A stretch of DNA of 5,504 bases from Desulfobulbaceae bacterium (GTDB taxonomy: Bacteria; Desulfobacterota; Desulfobulbia; Desulfobulbales; DAOVSZ01). The notes under the pieces were generated by a model. The model had not been told where the DNA came from. It searched no databases and saw only the letters and a list, made by a program, of their open reading frames with translations. The stretch spans positions 1 to 5,504 of the forward strand of contig DAOVSZ010000210.1 in the NCBI GenBank assembly GCA_030627725.1, written 5' to 3'. The position numbers were made by a program, and so were the translations under genes. Each line of letters starts with the position of its first letter. Position 1 is the stretch's first letter. Below are positions 1 through 5,504 of this stretch, one piece after another.

Positions 1-524
1 GAAAGGTCGGAAAATGGGACAACGGCCTTGCTGCTCCCGGCGCCGACCGATGAAGCTGGGGCAGCGGTTGTCGGAGACTCCGCCTGCAGCGCCTCGGCAA
101 ATGAGGAATGGCCCCCTTCAGCGCCGCTTTTGGTTGATGGAGGTCCGCCCTGAACAAGACCTGAGGCAAAAGTTATCTCATCAAAGGTGCGGCCAAGGGT
201 CTTGCTTTCAAAATTTGTCATTATCATGCTGAAAACCGCGCCAACCTCGTCGCCAACCGAGACTGTGCTCTGGGGAATAGCGACCCATTGCTGTTCCCCG
301 TCCTTGTCAAGAAGCATGTAGGTGTATCCACCTGCATCTTGGGTTTCCACTATCGTGCCGGAAATGATGGATTCCGGCTGCATGGAGGCAGGACCTTGAG
401 GCATTGTCGTTTCCACAGGCGCTGTTGGTGTTGTTGTGGTTGTCTCAGGCGTGTCACTGCCGCAGGCAGTCAGTGTTATGGTGAGCGCGCACGCGCATAA
501 TACATGGAAGGGTCGAATGTTCAT
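1..524 (-). CDS. NrfJ-like lipoprotein with Thr/Pro-rich linker, 3' end cut off by the window
   Basis: The reading frame starts at an ATG at 524-522 and stays open for 174 codons to the left edge, so the C-terminus is missing. The start follows GGGAG eight bases upstream. Residues 1-20 form a signal peptide ending in the lipobox LTA-C, with the lipidated cysteine at residue 21. Glycine at 22 and no aspartate at +2 fit an outer-membrane lipoprotein. Residues 24-50 are a Thr/Pro-rich flexible linker. Residues 52-120 look like the small beta-rich domain of NrfJ-type proteins: SGTIVETQDAGGYTYMLLD at 55-73, WVAIP at 80-84, VGDEV at 90-94 and NFESKTLGRTFDEI at 104-117. From 122 on it is Gly/Ser/Ala-rich, and the last visible residues VVPFSDL may begin a second domain. 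NrfJ genes are known beside nitrite reductase genes, but no such genes are here, so the role is unknown. The family call rests on recalled motifs. Confidence 0.75.
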   Translation of the reverse strand, partial: MNIRPFHVLCACALTITLTACGSDTPETTTTTPTAPVETTMPQGPASMQPESIISGTIVETQDAGGYTYMLLDKDGEQQWVAIPQSTVSVGDEVGAVFSMIMTNFESKTLGRTFDEITFASGLVQGGPPSTKSGAEGGHSSFAEALQAESPTTAAPASSVGAGSSKAVVPFSDL

Positions 525-572
525 CTTTTTTGCTCCCGTTTTATTGTTGAATAAATGAGTTATATGAAAGTG

Positions 573-600
573 ACTATAATGTATAAACTTTTTTCTGCAA
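573..600 (-). promoter_or_regulatory. Candidate sigma-70 promoter for the NrfJ-like lipoprotein gene
   Basis: On the minus strand TTGCAG (600-595) stands 16 bases from TATAGT (578-573), each matching four or five of the six consensus positions, in an AT-rich stretch. The predicted transcript start near 566 would leave a leader of about 40 bases before the ATG at 524. The position is right for separate expression of the lipoprotein gene from the clpA operon, but the call is by eye only. Confidence 0.4.
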
Positions 601-691
601 GTCCGGAGTGGTACTGTTTGGTGGAAAACGCTGTTGGAGAAGAAGGTATACGGCAGGTATATTCTTGTTCCGCGGGTCGTTGACAGTTGCA

Positions 692-720
692 GGATGCTGA
701 GGCAACCTCTCGAGGCATCC
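692..720 (-). other. Imperfect hairpin in the spacer downstream of clpA
   Basis: GGATGC at 692-697 is the exact inverse complement of GCATCC at 715-720, and inside it GAGG (699-702) pairs with CCTC (706-709) around a CAA loop. The two stems are joined by one base on one side and five on the other, so the structure has an asymmetric internal loop. It begins about 40 bases beyond the clpA stop codon. No T-run follows on either strand, so it is not a classical intrinsic terminator; it could protect the 3' end of the clpA transcript or mean nothing. Confidence 0.35.
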
Positions 721-760
721 TTCGGGAAAAAACGTTATGGGTTGCTTCCTTGAAGGCTCT

Positions 761-2992
761 CTATTCTCGGACTGCATCCTTATATGAGAAAGTCAGGGCT
801 TTTTTCTTCAGTCCAACTCTGGCCTCTCCGCCTTTGGTCAGTTCGCCAAAGAGTATTTCGTCGGACAGAACATCGCCTATTTCCTTCATAAGAAGCCGCC
901 TGAGCGGACGGGCGCCATAGTCAGGATCATACCCCTTGGCCGCGAGCCAGGACCGGGCGGTGCGTGAGAGTTTAATGGTGACTTTTTTCTCCGCAAGCTG
1001 CGTCTGCAGTTCTCTGATCATCTTGTCGACAATTTTTTCTATGATCGGGGTGTCAAGGGCGTTAAAGGAGATCGTATGGTCCAGCCTGTTTCTGAATTCA
1101 GGCGAAAACATATTTTTGATCGCCTTCTGGTCTTTGCCTTTGCTGTCGGTCATGAAGCCGATCGAACGTTCGCTCAGTTCGCGTGCGCCGGCATTCGTGG
1201 TCATGATCAGAATAACATTTCGGAAATCCGCCTGCCTGCCGGAGTTGTCTGTGAGGGTTGCATGGTCCATGATTTGGAGGAGGATATTAAAGACGTCCTG
1301 GTGCGCTTTTTCAATTTCGTCTAAAAGGAGCACGCAATAAGGATGCTTCCTGATCGCATCGGTCAGCAGGCCGCCCTGGTCAAAGCCGACATAGCCCGGC
1401 GGAGAACCGATAAGGCGGGAGACTGCGTGTTTTTCCATGTATTCACTCATGTCAAAACGTTCAAAGCGAACCGCCAGGGTCTCGGCGAGCTGTTTTGCGA
1501 CCTCGGTTTTGCCGACCCCGGTAGGGCCTGCAAAGAGAAAACATCCGGTCGGCTGTTCTGGTTGTTTGAGCCCGGCCCGTGATCTTTTGACCGCTGTGAC
1601 AAGGGTCTCAATGGCCTGGTCCTGACCGAATATCTGGGCTTGCAGCCTGGCGCCGAGGTTTTTCAAGAGCTTCTTGTCAGACCCGGTCGCGCTCTTGGCC
1701 GGGATTCTCGCAATCCGGGAGACGATCTTTTCAATATCTCTGACTGTAATGGTCCGGTGCCTTTTTGTCGGTTGACTCAGCCTGAAGGCAGCGCCTGCTT
1801 CGTCCATGACATCGATTGCCTTGTCTGGGAGAAATCGGTCGGTGATGTAGCGGGAAGAAAGATCGGCAACAGCCGAGATCGCGGCATCCGAATACTTTAC
1901 CCCGTGATGTTCTTCATAGCAGGACTGCAACCCATGCAGGATGGCACAGGTGTCTTTGACGGACGGCTCCAGGATGTCCACCTTCTGGAAACGACGCGCC
2001 AGGGCGCGGTCCTTTTCCACATAATTTTTGTGCTCATCATAGGTGGTGGAGCCGATGCACCTGAGGGAACCTGTCTGCAGCGCCGGTTTCAGCAGGTTTG
2101 AGGCATCCATGCTGCCGCCGCTGGTGGCGCCTGCGCCGACTATGGTGTGAATCTCATCGATAATGAGAATGATGTTTTTCTGCTCTTCAACCTCGGTAAT
2201 GACCGCCTTGATCCGCTCTTCAAAGTCGCCGCGGTATTTGGTGCCTGAAAGCAGAGAGCCCATGTCAAGAAGCCGGATCTCCTGATCGGCGAGCAGATCA
2301 GGCACCTCGGCGGCAAAGATCTTTGAGGCAAGCCCTTCGGCAATGGCCGTCTTTCCGACCCCTGCTTCACCTACCAGGAGCGGGTTGTTTTTTCTCCGCC
2401 TGCAGAGGATCTGCATGATCCTTTGCAGCTCCTCTTCCCTGCCGATCAGCGGATCGATCAGCCCTTCGGCTGCCCGCTGTGAAAAGTTGACTGTAAATTT
2501 TTCAAGCGCGGTTGCGGGCTCTTCTTTGTCCTTTTTCTCTTCCGTCTGTTTGCTCGGAGTTCCCTTGGTGATGCCGTGTGAGATATTGTTCACGACATCC
2601 ATGCGGTTGACGCCCTCTTTCTGAAGAAAATAGACGGCATACGACTCCGGTTCGGAAAAGATGGCGGTCAACACATCGCCTGCGTCAACTTCTTTTTTTT
2701 CGCAACTCTGGACATGGGCGATCGCCCTCTGGAGCACCCTGTTGAAACCGATGGTTTGAATGGGGTCGCCCTCCTGGCCTTTTTCAAGAACTGTCAGGTT
2801 TCTGGTGAAAAAGGTCTCAAGATTTTTTTTCAGGCTCTTGGTGTCGCCGCCGCACTGGGTAAGAATCTCCAGCGCCTTATGGTCATGCAGCAGTCCAAAG
2901 AGGATATGTTCAACCGTAACATGTTCATGCCTGCGGTTTTTTGCTTCCCGGATAGCCATGACAAGGGCAATTTCTAGTTTGTGACTGATCAT
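761..2992 (-). CDS. clpA: ClpA, ATP-dependent unfoldase of the ClpAP protease
   Basis: ClpA is a cytoplasmic AAA+ ring that unfolds substrates, including N-degron proteins delivered by ClpS, and threads them into ClpP. The 743 residues are close to the usual 750-760. The N-terminal ClpN domain covers about 1-143, with the HEHVTVEHILFGLL signature at 22-35, followed by a charged linker to about 165. The first ATPase domain has Walker A GEAGVGKT (208-215), pore loop KYRGDFEER (252-260), Walker B LIIDE (276-280), sensor GSTT (314-317) and arginines 333-334. The second has Walker A GPTGVGKT (489-496), pore loop GYVG (533-536), Walker B LLLDE (555-559), sensor N600, the ClpP-docking tripeptide IGF (611-613) and sensor-2 GARPLRR (693-699). 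All catalytic residues look intact. It starts at ATG 2992, 29 bases after the clpS stop, with only a distant GGAG (3009-3006), so coupled translation is likely. There is no middle coiled coil, which excludes ClpB and ClpC. Confidence 0.97.
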   Translation of the reverse strand: MISHKLEIALVMAIREAKNRRHEHVTVEHILFGLLHDHKALEILTQCGGDTKSLKKNLETFFTRNLTVLEKGQEGDPIQTIGFNRVLQRAIAHVQSCEKKEVDAGDVLTAIFSEPESYAVYFLQKEGVNRMDVVNNISHGITKGTPSKQTEEKKDKEEPATALEKFTVNFSQRAAEGLIDPLIGREEELQRIMQILCRRRKNNPLLVGEAGVGKTAIAEGLASKIFAAEVPDLLADQEIRLLDMGSLLSGTKYRGDFEERIKAVITEVEEQKNIILIIDEIHTIVGAGATSGGSMDASNLLKPALQTGSLRCIGSTTYDEHKNYVEKDRALARRFQKVDILEPSVKDTCAILHGLQSCYEEHHGVKYSDAAISAVADLSSRYITDRFLPDKAIDVMDEAGAAFRLSQPTKRHRTITVRDIEKIVSRIARIPAKSATGSDKKLLKNLGARLQAQIFGQDQAIETLVTAVKRSRAGLKQPEQPTGCFLFAGPTGVGKTEVAKQLAETLAVRFERFDMSEYMEKHAVSRLIGSPPGYVGFDQGGLLTDAIRKHPYCVLLLDEIEKAHQDVFNILLQIMDHATLTDNSGRQADFRNVILIMTTNAGARELSERSIGFMTDSKGKDQKAIKNMFSPEFRNRLDHTISFNALDTPIIEKIVDKMIRELQTQLAEKKVTIKLSRTARSWLAAKGYDPDYGARPLRRLLMKEIGDVLSDEILFGELTKGGEARVGLKKKALTFSYKDAVRE

Positions 2993-3021
2993 GATGCTTA
3001 AAAATCTCCAGGGTGGCCGGT

Positions 3022-3342
3022 TTATTCCTTTTCAATGGTACATTTCAGTGGATACTGGTTCTTTCGGGCCATGTTGTGAACCAGCGCAACTTTTGTGTCC
3101 GCCACTTCGCGCGTATAAATGCCGGCAACACCTTTGCCTTGATGATGCACGTTCAGCATGATTTGAGAGGCCTTGGCCAGGGGCTTATGAAAGATCGTCT
3201 CCAGAACCATGACTACAAACTCCATGGAGGTGTAGTCATCGTTTAAGAGAAGGACCTTGTACATGGGCGGTTCTTCAATTTCGATCTTCTGCCGCCTTTC
3301 GGTAACCACCCCTCTGTCAAATTCTTCACGCGGTAAACTCAT
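3022..3342 (-). CDS. clpS: ClpS, N-degron adaptor for ClpA
   Basis: ClpS is a small cytoplasmic adaptor that binds proteins with destabilising N-terminal residues and docks them on the ClpA N-domain. From ATG 3342 the protein is 106 residues, the same length as the Escherichia coli one. An unstructured N-terminus of about 25 residues is followed by the core, which begins PPMYKVLLLNDDYTSMEF at residues 25-42. The substrate-pocket residues are present: Asn34, Asp35, Asp36 and Met40, and the His of MLNVHHQGKG (His66). It ends in the usual PLKCTIEKE. The frame also extends to a GTG at 3366 that touches the stop codon of the upstream lipoprotein gene and would add eight residues; neither start has a clear ribosome binding site. 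I prefer the ATG for length. The gene lies immediately upstream of clpA, the standard arrangement. Confidence 0.95.
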   Translation of the reverse strand: MSLPREEFDRGVVTERRQKIEIEEPPMYKVLLLNDDYTSMEFVVMVLETIFHKPLAKASQIMLNVHHQGKGVAGIYTREVADTKVALVHNMARKNQYPLKCTIEKE

Positions 3343-3370
3343 TATAGCACGAAACTTAGGGTTCACTCAA
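3341..3370 (-). promoter_or_regulatory. Possible internal extended -10 promoter at the start of clpS
   Basis: The minus strand carries a perfect extended -10, TGC followed by TATAAT (3346-3341), 18 bases from TTGAGT (3370-3365). The last bases of the -10 overlap the ATG at 3342, so transcription would begin about two codons inside clpS. Such a transcript could serve clpA, or a shortened clpS from an internal Met at 3264. The match may be chance, since it sits over coding sequence. Confidence 0.25.
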
Positions 3371-3999
3371 AAATAAGTAGCAGCAGAAAATTTTGTTACA
3401 ATCTGCCGCGCTGCCTCTGCAAGACCTCGGTCGAGTAAATCTTCAATAATTTCCTTTCTCTGCCTGATAGTAATCATTTCCTCCGAGACATGCACGTTTC
3501 TGGCAATAATTTTTTTCTGTAAGGGAAGGCCAAGCGTGCAGGAAATATCAAGTTCCAGAGAGTATTTTGTGTGTGTAATCGTATCCGCGACCCGGACCAC
3601 GACGTGCGTTATGGTCCCGCCGATAACAAGCCTTGCCGGGGTGGAAAGGTTTGCCAGGCCGGGAAGGGTCCTGTCCCATCCTCCATCAGCGGCAAAGGGG
3701 ATTTTCTCCTTGATCAGTTCCTGCGCCACAAAGCCTCCCAGCGCCTGTGAGAGATTCTTCCCATGGATCATTATCTTCTGAGTCTTCGACCCGGCGGAAA
3801 GTTCCCCGATACTTTCAGTTTCACCGAATTTTTCCTCAAAGGGTTGCACAAGAACAACCGGGTCCGTAAAGAAAGGGCCGACAGGCTGAAGATGCCTGCC
3901 GGGCGTAACAAAAATCGGTCCTTTTTGAGCACAGGACGTACAAAAAAAGAGCGCCAGGGTAATACACCAGATGAGGGAGAAACGCCAAAAAAAGTTCAT
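3367..3999 (-). CDS. Putative lipoprotein, possibly YajG-like, function unknown
   Basis: I do not recognise this 210-residue protein with certainty. Residues 1-22 are a signal peptide with a long hydrophobic core, and Cys23 in CTSC is the best lipidation site; the -3 position is Cys rather than the preferred Leu. Cys20 is a poorer candidate. Ala24 at +2 points to the outer membrane. The mature part has a strand VVLVQPFEE (48-56), the motif ESIGEL (62-67), a helix over 81-98, strands ARLVIGGTITHVVVRV (122-137) and KYSLELDISCTL (145-156), and a C-terminal helix 180-204. This alternating fold, with the IG motif, recalls YajG and related lipoproteins, but only weakly. The start overlaps the holA stop as ATGA (3999-3996) and follows AAGGAGG (4015-4009) with a 9-base spacer, so it is well translated and coupled to holA. 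LptE is a neighbour of holA in other bacteria, but the expected start of mature LptE is not seen. Confidence 0.8.
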   Translation of the reverse strand: MNFFWRFSLIWCITLALFFCTSCAQKGPIFVTPGRHLQPVGPFFTDPVVLVQPFEEKFGETESIGELSAGSKTQKIMIHGKNLSQALGGFVAQELIKEKIPFAADGGWDRTLPGLANLSTPARLVIGGTITHVVVRVADTITHTKYSLELDISCTLGLPLQKKIIARNVHVSEEMITIRQRKEIIEDLLDRGLAEAARQIVTKFSAATYF

Positions 4000-5393
4000 T
4001 GCCGCCGGCCTCCTTGGGCCTCTTTTTTCGTCTGCGGACCGATAAAGGTGAAAAGAAAATTTTCCATGATAAGAAAATCCGGGGCCGGAGAACCTTTCAG
4101 GCTGTATTCCGCCTGAAGGAGTTCCGTAAGCCCTTGTATAAGATCTTCAACCAGAAAGTTTTCCGCCTTTTTAAAGAGCATGTACAGGGCATACGGGTGT
4201 CCGCCAAGAGGAGTTGGGTCTGCGAGCGTCGCCTTCAACTCTTCCAGATAGCCCTTCTGGAAGGACCCATACGTCATCCTTGGTGTGTATCGTGGCGACT
4301 GCCGGGCCTGATAGGAGCGGACCACGAGCAGCTTCCTGATATGATTTCTGAGAGCGGCGATCATCGCCAGGGGGTGCGTGCCATTGTCGCGCAGCCGGCA
4401 ACAGAGGATGAGGGCCTTTTCAAGATGTAAGTCAGCGACTGCCTCGTTTAACTCAAAAAGGGCCTCTTCCCGTGTGCGCCCGATGATCTCAGTGAGGTCC
4501 TTTCTGGTAATGACAGGTCTTTCATCCACGGAAAGGGCAAGTTTTTCCGTTTCCATCACAGCGGCGACCGGGTGAAAACCTACCCGTAGCAATAACTCCT
4601 TTTCCGCTGCCGGTTCGAGGTTTTTTCCGAAGGAGGCAAGCGTTTTCCTGATTAACGTCAGAAGCACTTCCTCCTGGTCTTTTCTGGCGAATTTTGAAAA
4701 TCCGGGATCAACTGCGAGGTTTACGATAACGCCGTTCTTCTTTATATATTTGTACAGGCGTTTGCGTTTGTCAACCGCCTCGGCGATCAGGATGAGAATG
4801 TTGTCCGGCGGGATGCCGTCTTTAAAGGCCTGGACATAGAGGTCGGCCACGTCGTGTTTTGTTGAGGCGGCGGAAAATTCCTGGTCCGGGAGGTCCAGCT
4901 CCTGTATCCAAGAGACATTGGCGGGCTTGGCAAAACCGAAAAGACCCTGCCAGCGTTTGCCGGAAAGAGCGACGATATCGTCGATCGCTCCCTTATCGGC
5001 AGTCTGGATCAGAGAAAGCATCTGCAAAAGATAGCGTGCCGCCTGGGTCGGTTTTTTTGCGGCATACGCCGTCTCAGCGCTCTCCCATATTTTTTTGGCC
5101 ACAACCTTTGAGTGAAACATTTTGGTATCCATGACGCGGAAGACCGTGCGACCGCCGAAAAGGCTGTAGGTCCTGAGTCGGGAAAGGGTGTCTTTCGCGT
5201 TTTCCTGGTCACCGTCGATCAGCTGAAGCCGGCTGGATCTCTTCTGTTCATCAGGCAGGAGGGCTGTGATCAGATCGTTTGCACCCGCGCTTGAGAGATA
5301 GCGGTCACCATGAATAAGATAGACCGGGCAGACCTCTCCTTGCTGTATTTTTCTTAGAATTTTATCTGTCTCGTTGCGTTTGAATTCCGGCAT
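3996..5393 (-). CDS. holA: DNA polymerase III delta subunit, with an extra internal segment
   Basis: Delta is the clamp-loader subunit that opens the sliding clamp during replication. Counting from the ATG at 5393 gives 465 residues; a GTG at 5438 in the same frame would give 480. The PVYLIHGD motif at about 23-30 is the family's usual N-terminal strand, and the ATG places it at the usual distance from the start. Other family features are the helix DKRKRLYKYIKKNGVIVNL (208-226) and the C-terminal collar domain with FELNEAVADLHLEKALIL (about 313-330) and ALRNHIRKLLVVR (347-359). Typical delta proteins have about 340 residues. The surplus seems to lie at about 95-190, between the N-terminal sheet and the DKR helix, where a helical stretch rich in Ala, Gln and Lys precedes RWQGLFGFAKPANVSWIQELD. 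Neither start has a good ribosome binding site. The stop TGA overlaps the start of the lipoprotein gene. Confidence 0.88.
   Translation of the reverse strand: MPEFKRNETDKILRKIQQGEVCPVYLIHGDRYLSSAGANDLITALLPDEQKRSSRLQLIDGDQENAKDTLSRLRTYSLFGGRTVFRVMDTKMFHSKVVAKKIWESAETAYAAKKPTQAARYLLQMLSLIQTADKGAIDDIVALSGKRWQGLFGFAKPANVSWIQELDLPDQEFSAASTKHDVADLYVQAFKDGIPPDNILILIAEAVDKRKRLYKYIKKNGVIVNLAVDPGFSKFARKDQEEVLLTLIRKTLASFGKNLEPAAEKELLLRVGFHPVAAVMETEKLALSVDERPVITRKDLTEIIGRTREEALFELNEAVADLHLEKALILCCRLRDNGTHPLAMIAALRNHIRKLLVVRSYQARQSPRYTPRMTYGSFQKGYLEELKATLADPTPLGGHPYALYMLFKKAENFLVEDLIQGLTELLQAEYSLKGSPAPDFLIMENFLFTFIGPQTKKEAQGGRRQ
4009..4015 (-). promoter_or_regulatory. Strong ribosome binding site of the lipoprotein gene, inside holA
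   Basis: AAGGAGG on the minus strand, a full match to the Shine-Dalgarno consensus, sits nine bases before the ATG at 3999, within the last codons of holA. It fixes the lipoprotein start and is the strongest such site in this gene block. Confidence 0.75.
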
Positions 5394-5420
5394 CTGAACG
5401 AAGAACCATCTGGTTTTTTT

Positions 5421-5504
5421 GTAACTATTCAGCAGCACTCCACCCGCTCATTCGCTGCGCTCACCAGCTGCACACGATCAGGCCTTCTCGCATAGCCAAC
5501 TATA
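5421..5504. other. Unassigned right-edge sequence, possible element boundary or tail of an upstream gene
   Basis: No gene can be identified here. On the plus strand the stretch begins GTAACTATTCAGCAG and continues with CGCTCATTCGCTGCGCTC, which contains a spaced direct repeat of CGCTC. On the minus strand a frame is open from the edge to a TGA at 5431-5429, giving only 24 residues (IVGYARRPDRVQLVSAANER and four more), too short to name. It would overlap the alternative GTG start of holA. A terminal GTAA is seen in ends of IS66-family elements, but one edge without its partner proves nothing. Confidence 0.2.

Noticed and set aside
692..720. Hairpin as an intrinsic terminator of the clpA operon
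   Set aside because: No T-run follows on either strand, and the T6 at about 728-733 region lies before the hairpin in the direction of clpA transcription.
574..777. 67-codon minus-strand frame overlapping the end of clpA
   Set aside because: It starts with AAGG touching the ATG, overlaps the clpA stop, has no recognisable motif, and runs through the spacer hairpin and the lipoprotein promoter.
1640..2101. 153-codon plus-strand frame
   Set aside because: It lies wholly opposite clpA, whose ATPase motifs are intact, and its translation has no family features.
2693..2700. Run of eight A on the coding strand of clpA as a frameshift site
   Set aside because: The frame continues unbroken with conserved clpA sequence on both sides; the run only encodes Lys codons.
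3367..3999. Lipoprotein as LptE
   Set aside because: Adjacency to holA suggested it, but the mature N-terminus CAQKGPIF and the later motifs lack the CGYRF/CGFHL-type start and the pattern expected of LptE.
5421..5504. Right edge as part of a group II intron
   Set aside because: The repeat-like bases recalled intron domain I sequence, but no domain V hairpin or maturase sequence is visible, so the idea has no support.

Overview
The window reads as one minus-strand gene block, running from the right edge leftwards: DNA polymerase III delta subunit (holA), a small lipoprotein, clpS and clpA. A 236-base spacer follows, then a second lipoprotein gene, also on the minus strand, that runs off the left edge. 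Mixed base composition, two lipoproteins with signal peptides, proteobacterial-type ClpS and ClpA, and a NrfJ-like lipoprotein of a kind I associate with sulfate- and metal-reducing bacteria suggest a Gram-negative bacterium of the Desulfobacterota or a relative. That placement is inference from family knowledge, not from a marker gene.

Right part (about 3996-5504): holA is longer than usual (465 or 480 residues against about 340) and appears to carry an extra segment inside its N-terminal half. Its start is ambiguous. The sequence to the right of about 5420 looks unlike the rest and may be the edge of an inserted element or the tail of an unidentified gene. Middle part (3022-3999): a lipoprotein of about 210 residues starts in an ATGA overlap with the end of holA behind a perfect Shine-Dalgarno sequence, and its stop directly abuts the clpS reading frame. 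Left-middle (761-2992): clpA, full length, with all ATPase motifs and the ClpP-docking loop intact. Left (1-760): a spacer with a plausible sigma-70 promoter and an imperfect hairpin, then the NrfJ-like lipoprotein.

Functionally, ClpS and ClpA are partners. ClpS binds N-degron substrates and hands them to the ClpA unfoldase, which feeds the ClpP peptidase encoded elsewhere. HolA is a clamp-loader subunit and is probably co-transcribed with them only because the genes are tightly packed. The first lipoprotein has no assigned role. I found no RNA gene, no CRISPR array and no complete mobile element. The window is mostly conserved housekeeping sequence; the points worth a second look are the holA insertion and start region, the unassigned lipoprotein between holA and clpS, and the NrfJ-like lipoprotein.
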